64,000 nucleotides of DNA from Calendula officinalis (GCA_963853835.1 OY970830.1:43381466-43445465); one strand, 5' to 3'; positions 36,301-49,550 are shown, counted from the stretch's first letter. Notes: generated from the letters alone by a model not told the origin. Program-made: numbers and translations.

Positions 36301-39300
36301 TTCACTCTTGACCCATGCGCCTTGAGCCTTGCGCCTTGAGACTTGAGCCTTGAGCCTTGACTCTTGAGCCTTGAGCCTTGAGCCTTGAGCCTTGAGCCTT
36401 GAGCCTTGAGCCTTGAGCTTCGATTCTTTCCCTTGCGCCTTGCGCCTTGCACCTTGGCCTTGAGCCTTGAGCGTTGAGCCTTGACCCTTGATCCTCTATC
36501 ATTGAGCCTTGAGCCTTAAGTCTTGAGCCTTGAGTCTTAAGCCTTGAGCCTTGAGCCTTGAGTCTTGAACCTTGACCATTAAGCCATGAGCTTTGAGCCA
36601 TTAGCGTTCAGCCTTGAGCCTTGATCCTCTAGCCTTGATCCTCTAGCCTTGAGCCTTGAGCCTTGAGCCTTGAGCCTTGAGCCTGGAGCCTTGAGCCTTG
36701 AGCCTTGAGCCTTGACCCTTGATCCTCTATCATTGAGCCTTGAGCCTTAAGTCTTGAGCCTTGAGTCTTAAGCCTTGAGTCTTGAGCCTTGAGTCTTGAA
36801 CCTTGACCATTAAGCCATGAGCCTTGATCCATTAGCCTTGAGACTTGAGCCTTGATCCTCTAGCCTAGATCCTCTAGCCTTGAGCCTTGAGCCTTGAGCC
36901 TTGAGCCTTGAGCCTTGAGCCTTGAGCCTTAAGCCTTGAGCCTTGTGCCTTGAGCCTTGAGCCTGGAGCCTTAAGCCTTGAGACTTGAGCCTTGAGCCTT
37001 GAGCCTTGAGCCTTGAGCCTGGAGCCTTAAGCCTTGTGCCTTGGGCCTTGAGCCTTGTTCCTTGAGCCTTGAGCCTTGAGCCTTGAGCCTTGAGCCTTGA
37101 GCCTTGAGCCTTGAGCCTTGAAACTTGAGCCTTGAGCCTTGACCCTTGACCCTTGAGTATTCACTCTTCAGCGTTGAGCCTTGAGCGTTGAGCCTTGAGC
37201 CTTGAGCGTTGAGCCTTGAGCCTTGAGCCTTGAGCCTTGAGCCTTGACCCTTGACCCTTGAGCATTTACTCTTGAGCGTTGAGCCTTGAGCCTTGAGCCT
37301 TGAGCCTTGACCCTTGACCCTTGACCCTTGAGACTTGAGCCTTGAGCCTTGAGCCTTGAGCCTTGAGCCTTGAGCCTTGAGCCTTGATCCTTGAGCTTTG
37401 AGCCTTGAGCCTTGAGCCTTGAGCCTTGAGCCTTGAGCCTTGAGCCTTGAGCCTTGAGCCTTGAGCCTTGAGCCTTGAGCCTTGAGCCTTGTTCCTTGAA
37501 CATTGAGAGTTGAGCCTTGAGCCTTGAGCCTTGAGCCTTGAGCCTTGAGCCTTGAAACTTGAGCCTTGACCCTTGACCCTTGAGCATTCACTCTTGAGCG
37601 TTGAGCCTTGAGCCTTGAGCCTTGAGCGTTGATCCTTGAGCCTTGAGCCTTGAGCCTTGAGCCTTGAGCCTTGAGCCTTGAGCCTTGAGCCTTGAGCCAT
37701 GAGCTTTGAGCCTTGAGCCATGAGCCTTGAGCTTTGAGCCTTGAAACATCAGACTTGAGCCTTCACTCTTGACCCATGCGCCTTGAGCCTTGCGCCTTGA
37801 GACTTGAGCCTTGAGCCTTGATTCTTGACCCTTGAGCCTTGAGCCTTGAGCCTTGAGCCTTGAGCCTTGAGCCTTGAGCCTTGAGCCTTGAGCTTCGATT
37901 CTTGCCCTTGCGCCTTGCGCCTTGCACCTTGGCCTTGAGCCTTGAGCCTTGATCCTCTATCATTGAGCCTTGAGCCTTAAGTCTTGAGCCTTGAGTCTTA
38001 AGCCTTGAGTCTTGAGCCTTGAGTCTTGAACCTTGACCATTAAGCCATGAGCCTTGAGCCATTAGCCTTGAGCCTTGAGCCTTGATCCTCTAGCCTTGAG
38101 CCTTGGGCCTTGAGCCTTGAGCCTTGAGCCTTGAGCCTTGAGCCTTGACCCTTGATCCTCTATCATTGAGCCTTGAGCCTTAAGTCTTGAGCCTTGAGTC
38201 TTAAGCCTTGAGTCTTGAGCCTTGAGTCTTGAACCTTGACCATTAAGCCATGAGCCTTGATCCATTAGCCTTGAGACTTGAGCCTTGATCCTTTAGCCTT
38301 GATCCTCTAGCCTTGAGCCTTGAGCCTTGAGCCTTGAGCCTTGAGCCTTGAGCCTTGAGCCTTGAGCCTTGAGCCTTGAGCCTTGAGCCTTGAGCCTTGA
38401 GCCTTGAGACTTGAGCCTTGAGCCTTGAGCCTTGAGCCTTGAGCCTTGAGCCTTGAGCGTGGAGCCTTAAGCCTTGTGCCTTGGGCCTTGAGCCTTGTTC
38501 CTTGAGCCTTGAGCCTTGAGCCTTGAGCCTTGAAACTTGAGCCTTGAGCCTTGACCCTTGACCCTTGAGTATTCACTCTTCAGCGTTGAGCCTTGAGCGT
38601 TGAGCCTTGAGCGTTGATCCTTGAGCTTTGAGCCTTGAGCCTTGAGCCTTGAGCCTTGAGCCTTGAGCCTTGAGCCTTGAGCCTTGTTCCTTGAACCTTG
38701 AGAGTTGAGCCTTGAGCCTTGAGCCTTGAGCCTTGAGCCTTGAGCCTTGAGCCTTGAAACTTGAGCCTTGACCCTTGACCCTTGAGCATTCACTATTGAG
38801 CGTTGAGCCTTGAGCCTTGAGCGTTGATCCTTGAGCCTTGAGCCTTGAGCCTTGAGCCTTGAGCCTTGAGCCTTGAGCCATGAGCCATGAGCCTTGAGCC
38901 ATGAGCCTTGAGCCTTGAAACATCAGACTTGAGCCTTCACTCTTGACCCATGCGCCTTGAGCCTTGCGCCTTGAGACTTGAGCCTTGAGCCTTGACTCTT
39001 GACCCTTAAGCCTTGAGCCTTGAGCCTTGAGCCTTGAGCCTTGAGCCTTGAGCTTCGATTCTTGCCCTTGCGCCTTGCACCTTGGCCTTGAGCCTTGAGC
39101 CTTGACCCTTGATCCTCTATCATTGAGCCTTGAGCCTTAAGTCTTGAGCCTTGAGTCTTAAGCCTTGAGTCTTGAGCCTTGAGTCTTGAACCTTGACCAT
39201 TAAGCCATGAGCCTTGAGCCATTAGCCTTGAGCCTTGATCCTCTAGCCTTGATCCTCTAGCCTTGAGCCTTGAGCCTTGAGCCTTGAGCCTTGAGCCTTG

Positions 39301-40200
39301 ACCCTTGAGCCTTGAGCCTTGAGCCTTGAGCCTTGAGCCTTGAGCCTTGAGCCTTGAGCCTTGAGCCTTGAGCCTTGACCCTTGATCCTCTATCATTGAG
39401 CCTTAAGCCTTAAGTCTTGAGCCTTGAGTCTTAAGCCTTGAGTCTTGAGCCTTGAGTCTTGAACCTTGACCATTAAGCCATGATCCTTGATCCATTAGCC
39501 TTGAGACTTGAGCCTTGATCCTTTAGCCTTGATCCTTTAGCCTTGATCCTCTAGCCTTAAGCCTTGAGCCTTGAGCCTTGAGCCTTGAGCCTTGAGCCTT
39601 GAGCCTTGAGCCTTGAGCCTTGAGCCTTGAGCCTTGAGCCTTGAGCCTTGAGCCTTGAGCCTTGAGCCTTGAGCCTTGAGCCTTGAGCCATGTGCCTTGA
39701 GCCTTGAGCCTTAAGCCTTGAGACTTGAGCCTTGAGCCTGGAGCCTTGAGCCTTGAGCCTGGAGCCTTAAGCCTTGTGCCTTGGGCCTTGAGCCTTGTTC
39801 CTTGAGCCTTGAGCCTTGAGCCTTGAGCCTTGAGCCTTGAAACTTGAGCCTTGAGCCTTGACCCTTGAGTATTCACTCTTCAGCGTTGAGCCTTGAGCGT
39901 TGAGCCTTGAGCCTTGAGCCTTGAGCCTTGAGCCTTGAGCCTTGAGCCTTGAGCCTTGAGCCTTGTGCCTTGAGCCTTGAGCCTTGAGCCTTAAGCCTTG
40001 AGCCTTGAGTCTTGAGCCTTGATCCTTGAGCCTTGAGCTTGGAGCCTTAAGCCTTGTGCCTTGGGCCTTGAGCCTTGTTCCTTGAGCCTTGAGCCTTGAG
40101 CCTTGAAACTTGAGCCTTGAGCCTTGACCCTTGACCCTTGAGTATTCACTCTTCAGCGTTGAGCCTTGAGCGTTGAACCTTGAGCCTTGAGCCTTGAGCG

Positions 40201-40371
40201 TTGAGCCTTGAGCCTTGAGCCTTGAGCCTTGAGCCTTGAGCCTTGAGCCTTGAGCCTTGAGCCTTGAGCCTTGAGCCTTGAGCCTTGAGCCTTGAGCCTT
40301 GAGCCTTGAGCCTTGAGCCTTGAGCCTTGAGCCTTGAGCCTTGAGCCTTGAGCCTTGAGCCTTGAGCCTTG
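40201..40371. repeat. Longest uninterrupted run of the perfect 7-bp unit seen
   Basis: About 24 consecutive perfect TTGAGCC units occur here without a single substitution. Comparable but shorter perfect runs lie at about 61245-61396 and 63641-63785 (around 20-21 units each), 34745-34880 (about 19) and 39562-39687 (about 18). The runs were found by eye, so a slightly longer one could have been missed. Confidence 0.75.
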
Positions 40372-43300
40372 AACCTTGAGCCTTGAGCCTTGAGCCTTGA
40401 GCCATGAGCCTTGAGCCTTGTGCCTTGAAACATCAGACTTGAGCCTTCACTCTTCACCCATGCGCCTTGAGCCTTGCGCCTTGAGCCTTGAGCCTTGAGC
40501 CTTGAGCCTTGAGCCTTGAGCCTTGAGCCTTGAGCCTTGAGCCTTGAGCTTCGATTCTTTCCCTTGCGCCTTGCGCCTTGCACCTTGGCCTTGAGCCTTG
40601 AGCCTTGAGCCTTGACCCTTGATCCTCTATCATTGAGCCTTGAGCCTTAAGTCTTGAGCCTTGAGTCTTAAGCCTTGAGTCTTGAGCCTTGAGTCTTGAA
40701 CCTTGACCATTAAGCCATGAGCCTTGAGCCATTAGCCTTGAGCCTTGAAACTTGAGCCTTGAGCCTTGACCCTTGACCCTTGAGTATTCACTCTTCAGCG
40801 TAGAGCCTTGAGCGTTGAACCTTGAGCCTTGAGCCTTGAGCGTTGAGCCTTGAGACTTGAGCGTTGAGCGTTGAGCCTTGAGCCTTGAGCCTTGAGCCTT
40901 GAGCCTTGAGCCTTGAGCCTTGAGCCTTGAGCCTTGAGCCTTGAGCCTTGAGCCTTGAGCCATGAGCTTTGAGCCTTGAGCCATCAGCCTTGAGCCTTGA
41001 GCCTTGAAACATCAGACTTGAGCCTTCACTCTTGACCCATGCGCCTTGAGCCTTGCGCCTTGAGACTTGAGCCTTGAGCCTTGACTCTTGACCCTTGAGC
41101 CTTGAGCCTAGAGCCTTGAGCCTTGAGCCTTGAGCTTCGATTCTTGCCCTTGCGCCTTGCACCTTGGCCTTGAGCCTTGAGCCTTGACCCTTGACCCTTG
41201 ATCCTCTATCATTGAGCCTTGAGCCTTAAGTCTTGAGCCTTGAGTCTTAAGCCTTGAGTCTTGAGCCTTGAGTCTTGAACCTTGACCATTAAGCCATGAC
41301 CCTTGAGCCATTAGCCTTGAGCCTTGATCCTCTAGCCTTGATCCTTGAGCCTTGAGCCTTGAGCCTTGAGCCTTGAGCCTTGACCCTTGATCCTCTATCA
41401 TTGAGCCTTGAGCCTTAAGTCTTGAGCCTTGAGTCTTAAGCCTTGAGTCTTGAGCCTTGAGTCTTGAACCTTGACCATTAAGCCATGAGCCTTGATCCAT
41501 TAGCCTTGAGACTTGAGCCTTGATCCTCTAGCCTTGATCCTCTAGCCTTGAGCCTTGAGCCTTGAGCCTTGAGCCTTGAGCCTTGAGCCTTAAGCCTTGA
41601 GCCTTGTGCCTTGAGCCTTGAGCCTGGAGCCTTAAGCCTTGAGACTTGAGCTTTGAGCCTTGAGCCTTGAGCCTGGAGCCTTAAGCCTTGTGCCTTGGGC
41701 CTTGTGCCTTGGGCCTTGAGCCTTGTTCCTTGAGCCTTGTGCCTTAAGCCTTGAGCCTTGAAACTTGAGCCTTGAGCCTTGAGCCTTGACCCTTGACCCT
41801 TGAGTATTCACTCTTCAGCGTTGAGCCTTGAGCGTTGAGCCTTGAGCCTTGAGCCTTGAGCGTTGAGCCTTGAGCCTTGAGCCTTGAGCCTTGAGCCTTG
41901 AGCCTTGAGCCTTGAGCCTTGAGCCTTGTGCCTTGAGCCTTGAGCCTTGAGCCTTGAGTCTTGAGCCTTGAGCCTTGGGCCTTGAGCCTTGAGCCATGAA
42001 CTTTGAGCCTTGAGCCATGAGCCTTGAGCCTTGAGCCTTGAGCCTTGAGCCTTGCGCCTTGAGACTTGAGCCTTGAGCCTTGACTCTTGACCCTTGAGCC
42101 TCGAGCCTTGAGCCTTGAGCCTTGAGCCTTGAGCCTTGAGCTTCGATTCTTGCCTTGAGCCTTGAGCCTTGAGCCTTGAGCCTTGAGCCTTAAGCCTCTG
42201 CCTTGCGCCTTGAGCCTTGAGCCATGAGCCTTGAGCCTTGAGCCTAGAGCCTTGGCCTTGAGCCTTGAGCCTTGAGCCTTGAGCCTTGATCCTTGAGCCT
42301 TGAGCCTTGGGCCTTGAGCCTTGTTCCTTGAGCCTTGAGCCTTGAGCCTTGAGCCTTGAAACTTGAGCCTTGAGCCTTAACCCTTGACCCTTGAGCATTC
42401 ACTCTTCAGCGTTGAGCCTTGAGCCTTGACCCTTGAGCATTCACTCTTCAGCCTTGAGCGTTGAGCGTTGAGGCTTGAGCCTTGAGCCTTGAGCCTTGAG
42501 CCTTGAGCCTTGAGCCTTGAGCCTTAAGCCTCTGCCTTGCGCCTTGAGCCTTGAGCCATGAGCCTTGAGCCTTGAGCCTAGAGCCTTGGCCTTGAGCCTT
42601 AAGTCTTGAGCCTTGAGTCTTAAGCCTTGAGTCTTGAGCCTTGAGTCTTGAACCTTGACCATTAAGCCATGAGCCTTGAGCCATTAGCCTTGAGCCTTGA
42701 GCCTTAATCCTCTAGCCTTGATCCTCTAGCCTTGATCCTCTAGCCTTGAGCCTTGACCCTTGACCCTTGAGCCTTGAGCCTTGACCCTTGATCCTCTATC
42801 ATTGAGCCTTGAGCCTTAAGGCTTGAGCCTTGAGTCTTAAGCCTTGAGTCTTGAGCCTTGAGTCTTGAACCTTGACCATTAAGCCATGAGCCTTGATCCA
42901 TTAGCCTTGAGACTTGAGCCTTGATCCTCTAGCCTTGATCCTCTAGCCTTGAGCCTTGAGCCTTGAGCCTTGAGCCTTGAGCCTTGAGCCTTGAGCCTTG
43001 AGCCTTGAGCCTTGAGACTTGAGCCTTGAGACTTGAGCCTTGAGCCTTGAGCCTTGAGCCTTGAGCCTGGAGCCTTAAGCCTTGTGCCTTGGGCCTTGAG
43101 CCTTGTTCCTTGAGCCTTGAGCCTTGAGCCTTGACCCTTGACCCTTGAGTATTCACTCTTCAGCGTTGAGCCTTGAGCGTTGAGCCTTGAGCCTTGAGCC
43201 TTGAGCGTTGAGCCTTGAGCCTTGAGCCTTGAGCCTTGAGCCTTGAGCCTTGAGCCTTGAGCCTTGAGCCTTGAGCCTTGAGCCTTGAGCCTTGAGCCTT

Positions 43301-46234
43301 GAGCCTTGTGCCTTGAGCCTTGAGCCTTGAGCCTTGAGTCTTGAGCCTTGAGCCTTGGGCCTTGAGCCTTGAGCCATGAGCTTTGAGCCTTGAGCCATGA
43401 GCCTTGAGACTTGAGCCTTGAGCCTTGCGCCTTGAGACTTGAGCCTTGAGCCTTGAGCCTTGAGCCTTGAGCTTCGATTCTTGCCCTTGCGCCTTGAGCC
43501 TTGAGCCTTGAGCATTGAGCCTTAAGCCTCTGCCTTGCGCCTTGAGCCTTGAGCCTTGAGCCATGAGCCTTGAGCCTTGAGCCTTGAGCCTAGAGCCTTG
43601 GCCTTGAGCCTTGAGCCTTGAGCCTTGAGCCTTGAGCCTTGGGCCTTGAGCCTTGTTCCTTGAGCCTTGAGCCTTGAGCCTTGAGCCTTGAGCCTTGAAA
43701 CTTGAGCCTTGAGCCTTAACCCTTGACCCTTGAGCATTCACTCTTCAGCGTTGAGCCTTGAGCCTTGACCCTTGAGCATTCACTCTTCAGCCTTGAGCGT
43801 TGAGCCTTGAGCGTTGAGCCTTGAGCCTTGAATCTTGAGCCTTGAGCCTTGAGCCTTGAGCCTTGAGCCTTGAGCCTTGAGCCTTAAGCCTCTGCCTTGC
43901 GCCTTGAGCCTTGATCCATGAGCCTTGATCCTTGAGCCTAGAGCCTTGGCCTTGAGCCTTGAGCCTTGAGCCTTGAGCCTTGAGCCTTGAGCCTTGAGCC
44001 TTGAGCCTTGGGCCTTGAGCCTTGTTCCTTGAGCCTTGAGCCTTGAGCCTTGAGCCTTGAAACTTGAGCCTTGAGCCTTGACCCTTGACCCTTGAGCATT
44101 CACTCTTCAGCGTTGAGCCTTGAGCCTTGACCCTTGAGCATTCACTCTTCAGCCTTGAGCGTTGAGCGTTGAGCCTTGAGCCTTCAGCCTTGAGCCTTGA
44201 GCCTTGAGCCTTGAGCCTTGAGCCTTGAGCCTTGAGCCTTGAGCCTTGAGCCTTGAGCCTTGAGCCTTGAGCCTTGAGCCTTGAGCCTTGAGCCTTGAGC
44301 CATGAGCTTTGAGCCTTGAGCCATGAGCCTTGAGCCTTGAGCCTTGAAACATCAGACTTGAGCCTTCACTCTTGACCCATGCCCCTTGAGCCTTGCGCCT
44401 TGAGACTTGAGCCTTGAGCCTTGACTCTTGACCCTTGAGCCTTAAGCCTTGAGCCTTGAGCTTTGAGCCTTGAGCCTTGAGCCTTGAGCCTTGAGCCTTG
44501 AGCCTTGAGCCTTGAGCCTTGAGCCTTGAGCCTTGAGCGTTGTTCCTTAAACCTTGAGCGTTGAGCCTTGAGCCTTGAGCCTTGAGCCTTGAGCCTTGAG
44601 CCTTGAGCCTTGAGCCTTGAGCCTTGAGCCTTGAGCCTTGAGCCTTGAGCCTTGAGCCATGAGCTTTGAGCCTTGAGCCATGAGCCTTGAGCCTTGAGCC
44701 TTGAAACATCAGAGTTGAGCCTTCACTCTTGACCCATGCGCCTTGAGCCTTGCACCTTGAGACTTGAGCCTTGAGCCTTCACTCTTGACCCATGCGCCTT
44801 GAGCCTTGCGCCCTGAGACTTGAGCCTTGAGCCTTGACTGTTGAGCCTTGAGCCTTGAGCCTTCAGCTTTGAGCCTTGAGCCTTGAGCCTTCAGCTTTGA
44901 GCCTTGAGCCTTGAGCCTCGAGCCTCGAGCCTTGAGCCTTGAGCTTCGATTCTTGCCCTTTCACCTTGCAACTTGGCCTTGAGCCTTGAGCCTTGAGCCT
45001 TGAGCCTTGACCCCTTTATCCTCTAGCATTGAGCCTTGAGCCTTAAGTCTTGAGCCTTGAGTCTTAAGCCTTGAGTCTTGAGCCTTGAGTATTGAACCTT
45101 GACCATTAAGCCATGAGCCTTGAGCCATTAGCCTTGAGCCTTGAGCCTTGAGCCTTGATCCTCTAGCCTTGAGCCCTGAGCCTTGAGCCTTAAGCCATGA
45201 GCCTTGAGCCTTGAACCTTGAAACTTGAGACTTGTGGCTTGACTCTTGACCCTTGTGCCTTGAGCCTTGAATCTTGAGCCTTGAGCCTTGAGCCTTGAGC
45301 CTTGAAACTTGAGCCTTGAGCCTTGACCATTGACCCTTGAGCATTAACTCTTCAGCGTTGAGCCTTAAGCCTTGACCCTTGAGCATTCACTCTTCAGCCT
45401 TGAGCGTTGAGCCTTGAGCGTTGAGCCTTGAGCCTTGAGCCTTGAGCCTTGAGCCTTGAACCTTGAGCCTTGAGCCTTGAGCCTTGAGCCTTGAGCCTTG
45501 AGCCTTGATCCATGAGCTTTGAGCCTTGAGCCATGAGCCTTGAGCCTTGAGCCTTGAAACATCAGACTTGAGCCTTCACTCTTGACCCATGCCCCTTGAG
45601 CCTTGCGCCTTGAGACTTGAGCCTTGAGCCTTGACTCTTGACCCTTGAGCCTTAAGCCTTGAGCCTTGAGCTTTGAGCCTTGAGCCTTGAGCCTTGAGCC
45701 TTGAGCCTTGAGCCTTGAGCCTTGTTCCTTAAACCTTGAGCGTTGAGCCTTGAGCCTTGAGCCTTGAGCCTTGAGCCTTGAGCCTTGAGCCTTGACCCTT
45801 GACCCTTGACCCTTGAGCATTCACTCTTGAGCGTTGAGCCTTGAGCCTTGAGCCTTGAGCCTTGAGCCTTGAGCCTGGAGCCTTGAGCCTTGAGCCTTGA
45901 GCCTTGAGCCTTGAGCCTTGAGCCTTGAGCCTTGAGCCTTGAGCCTTGAGCCTTGAGCCTTGAGCCTTGTTCCTTGAACCTTGAGAGTTGAGCCTTGAGC
46001 CTTGAGCCTTGAGCCTTGAGCCTTGAGCCTTGAGCCTTGAGCCTTGAGCCTTGAGCCTTGAGCCTTGAAACTTGAGCCTTGACCCTTGACCCTTGAGCAT
46101 TCACTCTTGAGCGTTGAGCCTTGAGCCTTGAGCCTTGAGCCTTGAGCCTTGAGCGTTGATCCTTGAGCCTTGAGCCTTGAGCCTTGAGCCATGAGCTTTG
46201 AGCCTTGAGCCATGAGCCTTGAGCCTTGAGCCTT

Positions 46235-49200
46235 GAAACATCAGAGTTGAGCCTTCACTCTTGACCCTTGCGCCTTGAGCCTTGCGCCTTGAGACTTGAG
46301 CCTTGAGCCTTCACTCTTGACCCATGTGCCTTGAGCCTTGCGCCTTGAGACTTGAGCCTTGAGCCTTGAGCCTTCAGCTTTGAGCCTTGAGCCTTGAGCC
46401 TTGAGCCTTGAGCCTTGAGCCTTGAGCCTCGAGCCTCGAGCCTTGAGCCTTGAGCTTCGATTCTTGCCCTTGCACCTTGCAACTTGGCCTTGAGCCTTGA
46501 GCCTTGACCCCTTTATCCTCTAGCATTGAGCCTTGAGCCTTAAGTCTTGAGCCTTGAGTCTTAAGCCTTGAGTCTTGAGCCTTGAGTATTGAACCTTGAC
46601 CATTAAGCCATGAGCCTTGAGCCATTAGCGTTGAGCCTTGAGCCTTGATCCTCTAGCCTTGAGCCTTGAGCCTTGAGCCTTGAGCCTTGAGCCTTGAGCC
46701 TGAGCCTTGAGCCCTGAGCCTTGAGCCTTAAGCCATGAGCCTTGAGCCTTGAACCTTGAAACTTGAGACTTGAGGCTTGACTCTTGACCCTTGCGCCTTG
46801 AGCCTTGAATCTTGATCCCTGAGCCTTGAGCCTTGAGCCTCCAGCCTCGAGAATCGAGCCTGGAACCTTGAGCCTTGAGCCTTGAGCCTTAATCCTTGAG
46901 CCTTGAGCCTTGAGCCTTGAGCCTTGAGCCTTGAGCCTTGAGCTTTGAGCCTTGAGCCTTGAGCCTTGAGCCTTGAGCCTTGTTCCTTGAACCTTGAGCC
47001 TTGAGCCTTGAGCCTTGAGCCTTGAGCCTTGAGCCATGAGCTTTGAGCCTTGAGCCATGAGCCTTGAGCCTTGAGCCTTGAAACATCAGACTTGAGCCTT
47101 CACTCTTGACCCCTGCGCCTTGAGCCTTGCGCCTTAAGACTTGAGCCTTGAGCCTTGACTCTTGAGCCTTGAGCCTTGAGCCTTGAGCCTTGAGCCTTGA
47201 GCCTTGAGCCTTGAAACTTGAGCCTTGACCCTTGACCCTTGACCCTTGAGTATTCACTCTTCAGCGTTGAGCCTTGAGCGTTGAGCCTTGAGCCTTGAGC
47301 CTTGAGCGTTGAGCCTTGAGCCTTGAGCCTTGAGCCTTGAGCCTTGAGCCTTGTGCCTTGAGCCTTGAGCCTTGAGCCTTGAGCCTTGTGCCTTGAGCCT
47401 TGAGCCTTGAGTCTTGAGCCTCGAGCCTTGAGTCTTTGAGCCTTGAGCCTTGAGCCTTGACCCTTGAGCCATGAGCTTTGAGCCTTGAGCCATGAGCCTT
47501 GAGCCTTGAGCCTTGAAACATCAGACTTGAGCCTTCACTCTTGACCCCTGCGCCTTGAGCCTTGCGCCTTAAAACTTGAGCCTTGAGCCTTGACTCTTGA
47601 CCCTTGATCCTTGAGCCTTGAGCCTTGAGCCTTGAGCCTTGAGCCTTGAGCCTTGAAACTTGAGCCTTGACCCTTGACCCTTGAGCATTCACTCTTGAGC
47701 GTTGAGCGTTGAGCCTTGAGCCTTGAGCCTTGAGCCTGGAGCGTTGATCCTTGAGCCTTGAGCCTTGAGCCTTGAGCCTTGAGCCTTGAGCCATGAGCTT
47801 TGAGCCTTGAGCCATGAGCCTTGAGCCTTGAGCCTTGAAACATCAGAGTTGAGCCTTCACTCTTGACCCATGCGCCTTGAGCCTTGCGCCTTGAGACTTG
47901 AGCCTTGAGCCTTCACTCTTGACCCATGCGCCTTGAGCCTTGAGCCTTGAGCCTTGAGCCTTCAGCTTTGAGCCTTGAGCCTTGAGCCTTGAGCCTTGAA
48001 ACTTGAGCCTTGACCCTTGACCCTTGAGCATTCACTCTTGAGCGTTGAGCCTTGAGCCTTGAGCCTTGAGCCTTGAGCCTTGAGCGTTGATCCTTGAGCC
48101 TTGAGCCTTGAGCCTTGAGCCTTGAGCCTTGAGCCTTGAGCCATGAGCTTTGAGCCTTGAGCCATGAGCCTTGAGCCTTGAGCCTTGAAACATCAGAGTT
48201 GAGCCTTCACTCTTGACCCATGCGCCTTGAGCCTTGCGCCTTGAGACTTGAGCCTTGAGCCTTCACTCTTGACCCATGCGCCTTGAGCCTTGCGCCTTGA
48301 GACTTGAGCCTCGAGCCTTGAGCCTTCAGCTTTGAGCCTTGAGCCTTGAGCCTTGAGCCTTGAGCCTTGAGCCTTGAGCCTCGAGCCTCGAGCCTTGAGC
48401 CTTGAGCTTCGATTCTTGCCCTTGCACCTTGCAACTTGGCCTTGAGCCTTGAGCCTTGACCCCTTTATCCTCTAGCATTGAGCCTTGAGCCTTAAGTCTT
48501 GAGCCTTGAGTCTTAAGCCTTGAGTCTTGAGCCTTGAGTATTGAACCTTGACCATTAAGCCATGAGCCTTGAGCCATTAGCGTTGAGCCTTGAGCCTTGA
48601 TCCTCTAGCCTTGAGCCTTGAGCCTTGAGCCTTGAGCCTTGAGCCCTGAGCCTTGAGCCTTAAGCCATGAGCCTTGAGCCTTGAACCTTGAAACTTGAGA
48701 CTTGAGGCTTGACTCTTGACCCTTGCGCCTTGAGCCTTGAATCTTGATCCCTGAGCCTTGAGCCTTGAGCCTCCAGCCTCGAGAATCGAGCCTGGAACCT
48801 TGAGCCTTGAGCCTTGAGCCTTAATCCTTGAGCCTTGAGCCTTGAGCCTTGAGCCTTGAGCCTTGAGCTTTGAGCCTTGAGCCTTGAGCCTTGAGCCTTG
48901 AGCCTTGTTCCTTGAACCTTGAGCCTTGAGCCTTGAGCCTTGAGCCTTCAGCCTTGAGCCTTGAGCCATGAGCTTTGAGCCTTGAGCCACGAGCCTTGAG
49001 CCTTGAGCCTTGAAACATCAGACTTGAGCCTTCACTCTTGACCCCTGCGCCTTGAGCCTTGCGCCTTAAGACTTGAGCCTTGAGCCTTGACTCTTGAGCC
49101 TTGAGCCTTGAGCCTTGAGCCTTGAGCCTTGAGCCTTGAGCCTTGAAACTTGAGCCTTGACCCTTGACCCTTGACCCTTGAGTATTCACTCTTCAGCGTT

Positions 49201-49550
49201 GAGCCTTGAGCGTTGAGCCTTGAGCCTTGAGCCTTGAGCGTTGAGCCTTGAGCCTTGAGCCTTGAGCCTTGTGCCTTGAGCCTTGAGCCTTGAGCCTTGT
49301 GCCTTGAGCCTTGAGCCTTGAGCCTTGAGTCTTGAGCCTTGAGCCTTGAGTCTTTGAGCCTTGAGCCTTGACCCTTGAGCCATGAGATTTGAGCCTTGAG
49401 CCATGAGCCTTGAGCCTTGAGCCTTGAGCCTTGAAACATCAGACTTGAGCCTTCACTCTTGACCCCTGCGCCTTGAGCCTTGCGCCTTAAGACTTGAGCC
49501 TTGAGCCTTGACTCTTGACCCTTGATCCTTGAGCCTTGAGCCTTGAGCCT
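46235..49550. repeat. Tandem duplication of about 1.95 kb
   Basis: The GAAACATCAGAGTT block at 46235 recurs at 48187 (1952 bp), and the blocks at 47080 and 47515 recur at 49012 (1932 bp) and 49433 (1918 bp). Between them the rare variants also match, including CCTTTATCC, GAGAATCGAG (about 46850 and 48781) and GATCCCTGAG. The shrinking offset reflects loss of short segments in the second copy. A further GAAACAT block at 47837 lies exactly 350 bp before 48187. Similarity fades after about 49550, where a GATTCTTG block intervenes. Confidence 0.8.

Larger units (their letters stand above)
16140..44700. repeat. Satellite domain B, CTCTATCATT subtype of the higher-order repeat
   Basis: From about 17.5 kb the CTCTAGCATT block is replaced by CTCTATCATT, one base different. 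Copies occur near 17511, 18509, 18715, 19370, 19596, 20488, 22244, 22474, 29067, 29291, 30304, 30584 and on to 42798. They often come in pairs about 190-290 bp apart, separated from the next pair by about 0.6-3 kb or more. Between about 22.9 and 28.5 kb this block is absent, and blocks rich in AAGCCTCTG, GCCTAGAGCC and doubled GCATTCACTCTTCAG dominate instead. GAAACATCAGACTT blocks recur throughout. Stop-free - strand frames of up to 383 codons are repeat by-products. Boundaries are approximate and mark a change in variant composition, not in the basic unit. Confidence 0.75.
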
